From Anopheles merus (lineage: Eukaryota > Arthropoda > Insecta > Diptera > Culicidae), in contig NC_054083.1 in the NCBI RefSeq assembly GCF_017562075.2, positions 14,121,107 through 14,185,106 on the forward strand: a stretch of DNA of 64,000 nt. Direction: 5' to 3'. Positions 38,685 to 50,400 of the stretch are shown piece by piece. Each line of letters opens with the position of its first letter. Positions within the stretch are counted from its first letter, which is position 1. The notes beneath the pieces are model-generated. The model was not told where the DNA came from. It did not search any database and worked only from the letters and a program-made list of their open reading frames with translations. The translations under genes were made by a program, and so were the position numbers.

Positions 38685-38864
38685 ATGCCTTTTCGGCGCC
38701 GGAAAGACTTTAGCACCGGCGAAAACATGCAAAATGTGCCGGTGGGCATTATTTTGGGTGTATTGGCTGGAATTTATGATCCGATTACGGCCCCGGTCCG
38801 TCGTGAAGTCGGAGGCGTCCTAGACGCCCGAGAGCATCGGTCACAATTTGCGGGCATAAAATGA
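38685..38864 (+). other. Possible 59-codon small ORF with a hydrophobic core
   Basis: ATG at 38,685 opens a 59-codon frame ending in TGA at 38,862-38,864. The translation has a basic N-terminus (MPFRRRKDF), a hydrophobic core (VPVGIILGVLAGIY, about residues 18-31) and a charged C-terminal third (VRREVGGVLDAREHR). It lies in a local segment less AT-rich than its flanks and has a purine at position -3. The layout would suit a short membrane peptide or one exon of a longer gene. I recognise no family, and a 59-codon frame alone is weak evidence. Confidence 0.2.
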
Positions 38865-41399
38865 ACCATTGACAAATTGAAATGCTAGCACATCATAAAT
38901 ATTAATCAAAGTCCTGGACAAGCATAGCCAAGGGACAAATGACTTTTGTTTCTCTATCTGCACGCTGACTTTGCAGCCATTGAAATTGTTTTCGTCCCGC
39001 TGCGAGGACATTCGGTAAGGTGTATGTTCGAGATAAAATTGATGTTTCTTCAGCTTTTAACTGAGTCTTTTCAGGGATCCTAATCAGTTTGTGAAGGTTG
39101 TGTGCATTTGTATGTGAGAAGGATTAAAGCTGGACACCATGAATTATTGAACAATACATGCATTGCAACAACGATAAGGGAAAACAAAACACTTGTGAAT
39201 AAATTTAGCCTTAATATTCAAATGTCATCAAATAAAAGCAAACATTACAAAAATGCCTCGTGACATCATTCTCACTTATTCGGGGTTGGTTTATTTACAC
39301 CAACGATATCTACGAACCAGGACACCCGGCCTGGCCTGGTGACGTGTTGGAAATTGAAATAAATTGTTTCGCTCAAGTGCATAACGGGCGGGGTCGGTAT
39401 GGGATTCGGTGGGTCTTACATCCATCTTGGCAGTCTTTGGGTTTGGTTGAAAAATCCTGTGAGGATTTGTTACTCGAGAACAAAGTGCCACCGGCAGATG
39501 GGCGCCCAAATCAAGCTGCGTCAGTGAAAGTGCCACTAGTTGTGCTGAATAATTTATCTTTGGCGCTACCTTTCAATAACTCACAGTACGCAAGGCAAAT
39601 GTATGCACACTCTTTCGCACGTGTTTCACCAATCCGACTGCTGCCCTCATAACTACGTTGTTACGAAAGACTACCCTGCACTACGCTGGTGTACCGTAAG
39701 ACGGTTGGAGTTAAACAACTGTAGTGAAATCGGCTACAGTTACAGCTCATCCAAACGCGGGGCGAGTGCAGGAGAAAGGTGGAAATGTGTGAACGCTGGT
39801 TGTAAATGAGTCTCATCCGGGGCTGTTACACAAGTGGTTTCAAAGAAGATTTTTTTCTCCGCCGTTTTGTTTCCCATCCAGGAAGCAGCAAACGCACAGT
39901 TCTCGAACTTCAGCGCTTGAGGATTGGAGCACATTTGTCTTTGGTGCTGTTGCGTTTGATGCCCCCGCGTGGCATCAGCTGACGTGTATTTATTTCTTAG
40001 AATTGAGCTTTGCTTTTTAAGTGGAACGGAAGCCGTCTAAGCTTTGGATTCATTAAAGCCAAACTTTGCATCGGATAAGAAAGTAGAAAAGTCTTAAAGT
40101 TGGTGGCTAACGAAATGGTAAATTCATTCATTGGGTGGTGATGTTTTAAAAGCTGTATATTTCATTAACTATTTCTGAAATAAGTGTCCTGCTTTGAATG
40201 GCGAAAGCTTTGAAAAGTTTTTTACCGTCATATAAAGGTCACATAAAAATGAAAGGCTCAATATGGTCTTTGTTAACGCTTGCAATGTAAGCCTTTTAAA
40301 AAGCAAATTATTGTTTTCACATTTAATATCCTTCCCATCATGAGATCCTCGTTACACGTGACCCCCGTGACGGCGTGTGAAATAATGCACGTGGTGCTTT
40401 CAACAACTATGTTAAACCTACGGTCGCACCCTGGTTTTAATCAACACATGACATGGGTGCTGACACTGCAATGTGACGCACGAAAAGGGTCGATGGGTTC
40501 AATAGTGCAAGGTTTTTTTTTGGGGGGATGAAATGTGTCGTTTCACGGTTGACTTACACTCTAATTGATTTGTAAGACGACATATCACGGTTCGCTGGAA
40601 ATCGATTGTTTCTTCACTGGCACATTTCTAATATACGTAGATAAAATAGGATTATTGATAATTTTTTGGCATGAACAAGAATGAAAAGAAACATTTGATA
40701 ACGTAACTAATAGCAAGGTTTGGCAATTAAATTAATAGCATTAAAAAAAACTTATGCTTGGTTGAATTTAGGTTTTTTTTTAAATTATATTTCATTTAAT
40801 AATTTCGGGCCGCAATGCATAAAACTAAACTTGATCTACAATTTGTAGAGTACTTTTTATTAAATAAAATATGTGGAATTACAAATTCTTGACTTGAGAA
40901 GTAGAAGCAATTGCACATAATTTGCATTAAATAAGCTAGCTATTTCAATAATAAGATTTTTTTAAATGCTTTAAAAACATGAAGTATTATTATTAGCGCA
41001 CTAAATTATAGGACACCGTTAAAATATAAGCATTTACAGTGTGCGTTCTACCGTAAATGTGTTTCAGCCGACTATAAAGCACACAACAAGAATATTACAT
41101 TTTTGATAGCCCCAGTGTCCATGGGTCAATGTCAAAATCATAAAGTGTTCGGTGATAAACTAATTCACACGCTTCAACACACTTGCGACAGCCATTGGTA
41201 CGAGGACAACTAGCTAAAATTTATGACCAGATAGTTTCGTTAGCGTGTGGATGAGCAAAATTTATAACCTAGACCTTCGACATAGATTGATAGAGCCGAG
41301 TGAAACATATTTTCATTACGTTCCTGGTTATGCATGCATGCTAAAAAGTAGCTCAATCTTTAACACTGATCCTGTGAGCTATGTTGTAAAGAGTTAAAA

Positions 41400-42010
41400 C
41401 GAGATTTTTGATTTTCTAATTTCATGCAATACAAAATGGTTGTACATACTATAGTTAAAAGTAACCCGGAACATGCAATGTAAACAGGAAACCCACCTTC
41501 CCAAACACACCAAAGGCAAAGCGTAGATTGAAACAGTTAATGCATCATAACCATATAGTATACATACAGTCATTAAAACCCAATACTGGAACTTAGCGAC
41601 AAGAACTATCGTTCTTGTCAACAAGAGACAAACAGAACTAACTTAGTGAAAACAATAACCATTAAACACATAACCTGGAACCAGATATACGAAACCCATA
41701 ATCTCTTTTGAGTATAAGTAAAATCAACTCCGATAGGACTATGCCCTTCCTACATCGATCGACTCTTTATTCAAAGAGTGTAGTTTTGTCCTCCTACCCA
41801 AGGTAAAGTCTTTAAAGTTTCCAGTAACGGATACCTTTTAAGGGTTTCTATGATCGCCTGGACGATCAAGTGTCGATAAGTCCGATTCGAAACAGTATCA
41901 ACCTCAGTTTTTCAAAACGATGATCTTTTTTAACGATGTTTGAAGGTCGCCCTGGCCAGCGTGAGTTCAAAATTACTCCATGACGACTACATCCATTATC
42001 AAACTTACTG
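41400..42010 (+). repeat. Diverged interspersed repeat, copy 2 (candidate solo LTR)
   Basis: This is the partner of 2,451-3,115, with the same ordered blocks: AACCCGGAACATGCAATGTA near 41,464, the TATA-like TTTTGAGTATAAG at about 41,706, CCTACCCAAGGTAAAG near 41,790, and ATGATCGCCTGGACGATCAA at about 41,850. The two copies are in the same orientation about 39 kb apart. They are too diverged to be the two LTRs of one recent element, and I see no retroviral-type coding region associated with either. The ends are approximate. Confidence 0.55.
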
Positions 42011-43759
42011 TACAATATAAAATAGTTCTTGTTGGACCTGTTGCTGAAAATAAATGCTGAAAAATATTTTACGATACAAATCATTCAGTCAATGACAGGA
42101 AGATGAATGATGAATGGTAATTGCTGATTAGTTTAACGAATGTGATGTGCCAGGTTCCAGTTATTGAAATGTCACATTTTTATGGATGCATTGATCACGT
42201 AATCTATTTGTCTTTTCTTTTATTTTTCCCGTGCGTGAAATAAACGGAATCGCACACATCGAATGTAATGGTGTATTGATGTAATGCAAAACAGTGCGAC
42301 ATGCAAATGCACCAGGTTTCAGCTTCCGGCACGTAACACATTGATATTGCACGTACGAGATAATTGAATGGGCAAGAACTCTTGCTACAATACCGCATTC
42401 TCAGTATGCACCTGATTACAATAGCATATTTTATCTCGAATTTATTTGAGAAAGATAATTATGACAACTTTTTGTTTAGCACGAGAATGTTTCACAAATG
42501 CTGGAGAGGACATCGTTGTTAATCGCTTATACATACATGAATTGCATCCAAATCGATTTGTCGATAAAATTGGATTGATTAAAAGTGTATTGGTAAATAG
42601 GTTCAAAATGCATGCAGATTTTGAGTTTTGAACATGTTTGCGATTCTTTTTAATGACTGTGTTTCTCTAAAACATAAATATAATGTCTCTTATTATTTCT
42701 GATTATAATATTTTTGATTATTGTTAAGCCGGCTGTAATATGTTTAGAACTAATGGTCTCTTAGATTTTCTCGACACAAATATTGTACAAATGTTTAATG
42801 GATTAGCTATGCGAAAATGCCCTGATAACCCTCAAAACCGAAAATCAGTCCAAAAATGTTACGGTGAATTGTAAAATACCTCCAGCAGTTAATTGTTGAA
42901 TCACAAAACCGTGAGAACATATCAAAGACTGTCATCGAGATAGTCTAGATTTTGAAATTAATCAGGTGAATTGAAGCTAGATTATATTTCGATTATGGTT
43001 ATTGTTTTATACCTTTTGTTCATTTTGTATGTTTTATTTGGCCCTTTCTTTCACCTATTTGTTTAATAGATGCTAATCGAATTGTTGAGTTCAAGTGAAT
43101 GGTTGAATTGAACTGTCTCCCCGTTGTCGTCGATAATGATGTAAGATTGTAAGTCTTCTATTAGAGAGTAAATTATGCTTCATAAAAAATATCAACGAAA
43201 TTATAAACATTCATAGCTATTTAAAGATTTTCTGGGAAAGGTTGGTTAAAAATTGTTTTAGAGTAGCCAAGCTAAAAATCATAAACGTATCCTTCTACTA
43301 AATCCAATATAAACTGATATTTTACGATGTGACTTGAGAAACAATGTGAGTCGTTTTTATAAAACACTATTTGCTGCATAAAAGATATCAGAATGGCCGC
43401 ACGTCATTTGTTTTTTGTCCCTGTTTTCTGAGAGGATCCTGCTTTTTTATAAGACTGATGACATTAGTAGTTTATGAAGCCTTATCTACACAGTTTTTTA
43501 CAGTTTTTAGTAGTTATTGCATGTTTTATAGTCACTCAGTTATACCCAATAACTACTATGCAAATTTTTACTTTTATAATCATTATTTAAAAAAAAGAAG
43601 ATTAAATTGAAAAACAATTGAGGTTTGATATGATACAAGAAACTATGTGGAATTCGATTGTCAACTTTGGTTGTACATGTAGTACAAATTAGTTTATCTG
43701 TAACATAAGCTTCTTCACTATTGTTTATAGAAACAGGGAGTAGTTTAACAAATCAGTAG

Positions 43760-43881
43760 TTTTTTTTATTCAGGAGGGACGGCTTTGCCGTATTGCTTAA
43801 ATCAATAGTTATTATGTGAAAATCTCTATTAACTTCTGATTTAAGCAATACGGCAAAGCCGTCCCTCCTGAATAAAAAAAA
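43760..43881. mobile_element. Hairpin MITE with about 51-bp near-perfect arms
   Basis: The left arm 43,760-43,810 and right arm 43,831-43,881 are inverted complements with only two or three mismatches, separated by a 20-bp loop. The arms include TCAGGAGGGACGGCTTTGCC and GTATTGCTTAAATCA. The loop sequence TTATGTGAAAATCTCTATT (43,812-43,830) recurs just outside the right arm at 43,883-43,901 with one change, so the insertion or a local duplication copied it. Such a palindrome would fold into a long stem as DNA or RNA. No coding capacity is present. A degraded half-copy is at 47,365-47,412. Confidence 0.75.
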
Positions 43882-43928
43882 ATTATGTGCAAATCTCTAT
43901 TTCTGAAAAATAGACGATTGACACATTA

Positions 43929-44636
43929 TTAAAAATTAATTTTCCATAATGTTGGTCCAATGAAGAAGCCACCCAAAGATTCCAAAAGTATGTGAGCTTT
44001 AGCCTTGTTGATCTTCCAACATAACCTGTAACATAGCAACATCTTTGAAGTAAAACATACCGCATCACTGTCATCTAAAATGCTCTCCCTAGCTGAATGA
44101 AAAACAAAAAAACTCCAATAAACTGTGCTACTTTCGATAGGCATTGAAGATACACCGGTGAAGTTCTGGGACTTTTGATAGCTCAGGTTCCCGTCTGTCA
44201 TGTGTCGTATGGTTACAAATGAAGCAGACAGGGCTCGTTGGGCAGATAAGCAACGTGTGGCGAGGGGAGGGATGAAAATACTGGAACTGTTTATACATAT
44301 TTTATGTATGGCCTGGATTTTGATCGCAAAGACGATGAAGAAAAAGCAAGTGCTTTGGCTGTAGAGATGTTGACAGCTCGTGCAAACAAATGAGCGTGTC
44401 GGGAGCCTTCGAACCCAAATCCAAATCCGACCGCCCATAAAAAGGTACAGACACACATACACAGAGGGTGCCAGCTCAAGGTTGAACATGTCAATGTGCC
44501 CAGACGTACGCTGTTTACCGTTTTGTGTGTGAGACATTGACGAGGACGAAGGATAATGAAGATCATCGGAAATGGGCGAGCAAGGCGTACTAGCCAAAAA
44601 GTGAAAACAGTGTAACTGACCTAAGTAAGCAAGCAA
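43929..44636 (-). other. 235-codon open frame, unidentified
   Basis: This is the longest stop-free frame in the window outside the recognised genes and retroelements. It opens at a TTG-type codon; the first good ATG lies about 33 codons in, at MSHTQNGKQ, leaving roughly 200 residues. The translation is rich in Ser, Phe, Ile and Cys and has a hydrophobic patch (STCFFFIVFAIKIQAI), but no family motif that I recognise and no obvious splice partner. By a rough composition estimate a run this long is uncommon but possible by chance in 64 kb. It is adjacent to the hairpin MITE. Confidence 0.2.
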
Positions 44637-44883
44637 GCGAGTATGCTAGCATATGGCGTTAGATGTATGACCAATAGTATAGCAAAGCCTTAAAACGTTT
44701 TGAGTTGAAAAAGCATTTGTCATTGCCTAAACAACTCCGATTGCAGTATTTATGCGCATTGCTTCAAACTAGATTTTATAGTTGATGAACACATTTACCA
44801 ATAGCTGGACACGCTTTACCGAAAAGTAGGATTTGAAAAATATATTTTATTTATTTCTTTATTTATTTCATTTATATGAATTA

Positions 44884-45246
44884 CTAGCTGACCCGACAAA
44901 CTAAGTTGTTCCGAAAAAACTAAAATATTCCATTATTGCTTTTTTACTCGGGATATTTGTATCGTGCCCGTATCCCCTCAGGATCCGATCATCGAGTGTA
45001 AACCGCCAGCCACCTTACACCAAGTGTCAAAGTGCTGTATACAACACAACAACAATCCTGCTCTTGGTATGGGAGTTAGAAAATCATTATTAAATTAATT
45101 TTAGTGTAATATTTGAACGATTTTCATATCTTAAAACCTATTCTCATACCACCATAAGGTGTGTGCAAAGTTTCGTTGAAAATGATCCAGCCGTTTCGGA
45201 GGTTGCTCGCGACAAACACCGTGACACGAGATTTTTATATATATAG
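44884..45246 (+). mobile_element. Interspersed element with CTAGCTGACCCG start and TATATA tail
   Basis: The segment starts CTAGCTGACCCGACAAACTA and ends with GATCCAGCCGTTTCGGAGG, ACACCGTGACACGAG and a short TATATATAG tail. Start and end motifs of this kind recur in arthropod interspersed repeats as I recall them. The copy is about 363 bp with no open frame. The class (SINE-like, Helitron-like or a truncated LINE 3' end) cannot be settled by eye, so only its repeat nature is claimed. Confidence 0.55.
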
Positions 45247-46622
45247 AAGATATTTTTTATACAAGTAACTCCATCCGTGTGAACCATTTATCGAATTTAG
45301 TTTTCATACATAGCGGTGCTGATATGGAAATCATAAATGTAATGACATAAATTGTCTTCTCTTCTTTATTTTATATTTGGTTATTACCTCACCATTAACT
45401 GTCTTGTAGATTCCTACGATAAAAGCTGCTCTATCAACTAAATTGTTGCATTTTCCGTTGGAAAGTTTATATATCTTCTTCCACGTGAAAAACATCAAAG
45501 ATGATGCATTGCCTATAGAACAGATTGATCCATAGTATGGTAAATTTACTCTTTAATACAGTTACACGTTTCACTCTTGCTAAACCAACGCTGGCATCGA
45601 GTATCGTACGACTACAAGCGAGAGCTTCTGTCAGTTCCGTTCCCCTTATTGGATCCTTAACTTCTTGAAGAAGGTTTGGGTTTGCTGTGTATGCTCTTGC
45701 ATTGTGTTAAAAGTCAATCAGCCTCCGGTGATGCAGTTCATTGCACGACGATTACTCCATCGGTAATACTGTTGCAGCTGGCGTGGAACGCCTGGAAAGG
45801 TAGTAATGCAAAATATTGGTTGATGCATCTGCTGGAGAAGCGATGGTGAGAGTTTCCAATGGAGTTGTTCCCACGGTGCCATAAGGATGGTTTACAAGAA
45901 TATATTGCAATTTTCCCAGAGAGTTGGCAGAAGCACGTTAACATGTGAATCATGTTGAAGCTCATTCGAAAACAGAAATGAACGCATAATATTCAATTAT
46001 ACACGTTTGATAGTGTACGAAAGAAAATTTATTCGTATGGATACTTAACCAGTTATGGGTATTAGCATATCTATTTATATTTCTGTCGTGTATCATATAT
46101 GTAAACATATATGTATAATTCTGTTCCTCGGAGAAAGATGCGCCTACAAGACAAATGATCTTCCAGGCCGTCTCTCTATAGCAATGGCTGTAGATGCCAA
46201 AGGAAAATCATCATTGATAGAATTTGAATAATTAAATTATTCAGATACGCTATTATTCCCGGATCGATTCTTTATATGATTGCAACGAGATAGGTTCAAA
46301 AGTGAGTATATATTGTGGCATTTAGATGAAAAAGTATAATGATTTTTAAAATTGTAAAAGAAAACCCACATAATGTAGTATAAAGCAACCAATCTAATTC
46401 TACTGGACTATAAAAATACATTCAATGCTATATTGATTTTAATACTCGAATGTGTTGACGTGTTTTTATGATATCGTTTTGGCTCCAAAAATCAAGCTAT
46501 TTGAATTGATTCTGATCTAAACCATACCTGTATAACAGTATTGTATCACGTATGGTACAATAGTATGGAATCAAAACATTAAAAAAAAAAACAAAGATTT
46601 AATAAGGATATCAGAGGTGGGC

Positions 46623-46823
46623 GGGCCGGTCTGGTGGTGCAGTCGTCAACCCGAGCGACTTAACAACATTCCCGTCATGGGTTCAAGATCCGAATAGACT
46701 GTGCCCCCTTACTGATTATCCTGCTGTGGTAACAAAAAGTCACTGAAAGCCAAGCCCATTTCTCACTAGTGGGTACAGACAAGTCTTCACCGTTAACGGT
46801 TGTTGTGGCAAAGAAGAATAAAC
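46623..46823 (+). mobile_element. SINE200-like retroposon with target-site duplication
   Basis: The head GGGCCGGTCTGGTGGTGCAG and a B box containing one extra base (GGTTCAAGATCC) are followed by the full body and an end reading GGTTGTTGTGGCAAAGAAGAA. The flanks carry a 13-bp near-identical duplication, ATCAGAGGTGGGC at 46,610-46,622 and ATCAGGAGTGGGC at 46,824-46,836. The altered boxes suggest this copy is unlikely to be transcribed efficiently. Confidence 0.85.
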
Positions 46824-47364
46824 ATCAGGAGTGGGCCTGCTTTGTTAATCGGTAAATGGAAGTACCTTCCCCATTACCGAGCGTTTAGATATACTGTTAC
46901 AATTTAGCGCCATGAAGCGTAAAGAAGCAGCCAAGTTGGCAAGCTAAGTTTGGCTAAATCATTTCAAGCTAAAAATCTTGGGTGTTCTTGTGTTTTATTG
47001 CCACATTAAAACATTGGGTGTACATATTCGCAGTAAGACAGACTTATCATTGAATATTTTCGCATTTTATTGATTTTGACTTTACGCTTTAAAGGGATGT
47101 CAAACGAAGCGTGAGCTTTGGTGTAAACAGGAAATGAGACTTTTACCTATAATTTTTCGACGTACGGTATACACTTGTCCATAAAATCCAAATGTTATTT
47201 ACTTGAGTTTAAGTTACGTGTGACGTACGAATAACTTGATTTTCATGTTTTTTTATCCAATTAATAGCATCTTTCCACATATTTTTTGACTCTGGGAGGT
47301 ACCCGTCGTTGTAGATCAATTGTCAATTCTTAAAAATTCATTGATTATAAAATAATACATCCTC

Positions 47365-47412
47365 AACTTTTAAGCAATACTGCCTTTTCGGACCATTCCT
47401 CCTAAATAAAAA
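47365..47412. repeat. Half-copy of the 43.8-kb hairpin MITE arm
   Basis: TTTAAGCAATACTGCC, a CTTTTCGGACCATTCC block and CTCCTAAATAAA parallel the right arm at 43,838-43,876 with several substitutions. Only one arm is present, so this is a decayed or half element. Confidence 0.55.
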
Positions 47413-50400
47413 ATAAATAAAATAAAATTATTCAATATTTGCATCATTTTGACTTAAAAACACAGCAGTTTCTTTATTATTACTCATTAATATTTAGTTT
47501 ATTAAACTTCTGTCTGAGCTGAAAAGGTATGTGGGAGAAAAATACAAACATTCCTACTTGTACTTTTTCCTTAGAATCAGGACTGGCTGCCCTAGTAATT
47601 TGTTCAGTCGTAGAGGGCTCCTAGACATAGATAAATTCTATTAAATCGCAATCAACTGTGTTAAACTTGTTGACAGGGCAAAAAAGTCAGTTTAAGTTTT
47701 ATATTTAAGTTGTACAATTGCGATGAGTTGATTGAATCAAAATTAACTGAAAACTATCAAATTATCCGATTATATTCAACAGAGCTTCTGTCTCTTCTTT
47801 TTAAAAACATGAGAAGCCACAATACCATGTGAAAAACATACAATAACAGAGAATGTTTAAGCAATCGCTGGAATAAAAATCATACCACTCCACAAATCTG
47901 ATATAGTAAGGAGTAATACTCCTGAATGGATTCCACATTTTCGCAACAAATTTGTATCCCCGTATCAGGCAGCATATTCTCCTATTCACCCACCACTAAT
48001 CCCACAAGTTTGCCACGTGTTGCCTAATTTTGAACAGAATATCTAAACAACCCGCACTTGATCCTAGCGCTTTGGTTCGTTCGCGTGCTCGGCGTCAAAT
48101 GTATTTTTAACAATCTCCAGAGAGTGGTATTACGGTGCGCACCGGTGCACTTACACTTTTCGATCAGGCCTGAATGGAATAAATTAAAACTCTCCAGCGC
48201 ACTACCGGGGCATCCCTCTCACCCGAAACATTTCCCGTACGCGTGTTACTAAGAATGTAAAACATCATGTGTCAAATCAAGAGAAGGTAATCTAATTAAC
48301 ATGTTCTTCGTTTTTCCGCTTCATTGCGCCGCCCGTTTCGCAATGATCTGTGCTGTTTCTTCTGGTTTGGGAAACTGTTGGATCTTTTGCAGCCCGTTCG
48401 CACCATAACAAGCGGTGAACAGTGCCAAGAGTTAAGAGTGTGGCCGTCGTTAGTCAGCCAAAGTGGAGAAGAAACGGAAAAAAAGAAACAGGAGAACAAT
48501 GGTGGTAAGAATGTTCTCCGTTTTCTCGTTATGACATTGCTTCTAAGCTTGTAAGCTTTGGGATCGCTCGGTGGGTGGATTGTTTTACTGGGTGGGTGGC
48601 CGGGAGCGTGTGCTGTCACCATGCCGTGTCTTGCCATTATTGCTTATTCGCAAAACCGAGTAGCTTAGGATTGTTTTCGGAAATTGAATTTCTTGTGCCT
48701 TTTCTTACGCATCAGTACGGAACGACAACAAGCTCTAAAAGAGTGAGGGGAGGTCCGAACTTCGTTTGCAGCTAACACAATTTTTAGTCCGGCTCAAATC
48801 CGGCTCATGGTGAATCGTCATCGATGACAAGATTAGACCGGGCCCGCCATAGGCTCGAAAAACAGCCGAAGCGAAGCGAACGAATGCAAATGGATATCGA
48901 CGGTTTATCGGATTAAATCGGTTGGATGCATCGATGAAAAAACTGTCATATTTTCAGAAACAGCAATAAATTCCGTATTTGGTTAGCCGGTCGTGCTTGG
49001 ATTCGTTTTTCAAAACTTTCTAAAAGGTTTGGGGAGGAAGGGAAGTTGTAGAAGTTGAACAGTTTACAATGCACAAGCGAAAATAATTTATTTTTTTTTT
49101 AAATTGTGAAATGTCTTGGAGCTGAGTATGTGCGTTATCGAACGTCAATTATGATCGCTAGTATGTGTTGTATGTATTTTTAACTTTTAAATTAAAACAA
49201 CGATCCAAAATAAATAAAATAAATTGATTATATAGTAATGTTTTTCGTACGGCGATACGAAAAAATACGTTGCAATGTTAAAAATACAGCTTTTCAAGAA
49301 CTTATTTTCTATTCATGCTGAATCGTTCAATTAGCTGGAAAAGAAATCCTTTCTTTTAATTTGCCATAAGACATGATGGAATGGAAATGAAATCGAGCAA
49401 TATGAAATGTCCTACTTTGGCGTACGGTGCTCCATCGTTCCCGGAGTTCACCAAGCAGTATGCGGCAAGGTAAAACATGTTTCCGAGCAGAGAAGAAAAG
49501 GTGAATGTTGTGCTAAATTAAAACGTCCGTGTAGCATAGATTCAACTGCGGATCGCACGTGGTCGAATGCAGTATGCATTTTCATCAACATACCACCGGC
49601 AAGACGTGAACGTGTTCTAGTGCACGTACTCACCTATGCATTCGAATTTCATTTACCCATCGGCAGGCATGTACCGGCGTACTGGAAACCATAGGCCCCT
49701 GATACCTACACCAGCAACATCATCCACGGCAAAAGGATCGAGTTTGCCAACGTTCATTTGAATATTATATGCAAATACTTTATTGTTTGTTCCTTCACCG
49801 CCGGTAAGATGTATTTCTCGCTCCGTCCTGCCTTCTGTCCTGGTTCGCTTTGGCCTTGTTTTGGTCCTCGGTAACGATGTTACTGAACAAAGTGAACAAC
49901 ACACTTTGCAGGATCTACCAAGACGGTCCAAGATATTTCCTTTGACGATCCGTTTTAACCAATGCTTCGTAGTGGGGAAATTTTAAGCAGCTAATAAATG
50001 TTGTAGGGTTTGTTACGATGGTGTATGGGACGGAATGGTAGGTTGTCTAGCACATTTTCATAGTGCTGTGAAAGGCTGGTTCTAGGGTATGCAACTATTA
50101 AGGCCGCATTTGGCTGAAATGCACATGCGTCGAAAATTGTTTGCAGCTTGAAACATGGAACAGCAAATTTAGATGCGTTAATTGAGGCCCAGAAACTACG
50201 GTGAGGCAGGGTCTTACCAAGCTCTTTGGAGTCATTTGCCTGTTTCCATAGCATGTGGTTGCTGGAAAACAGTTTGGGTGGCAAGGTATGTTTATATTTG
50301 GATGGATTGTTGTGCAAATATTTGTATGAGTTTCATGACGCTGACATTAAGCACTGAGCAGTAAATATTTACTGTTTTTCTCTTGATGGATGAGCTGATT

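Larger units (their letters stand above)
24981..43759. other. Long gene-poor stretch
   Basis: Across nearly 19 kb I find no gene with recognisable homology. AT-rich blocks alternate with shorter, less AT-rich ones (about 30,480-30,840, 31,200-31,470, 32,250-32,950, 34,320-34,660 and 38,580-39,000) that could hold regulatory elements or lineage-specific exons. The only repeat resolved inside is at 41,400-42,010. A possible small ORF at 38,685 is listed separately. The frames of 120-150 codons at 26.7-27.0, 29.95-30.4 and 39.26-39.65 kb show no family features. Confidence 0.55.

Noticed and set aside
39260..39652. 130-codon plus-strand frame
   Set aside because: The translation has no recognisable domain, antisense frames of similar quality overlap it, and no splice partners were found.
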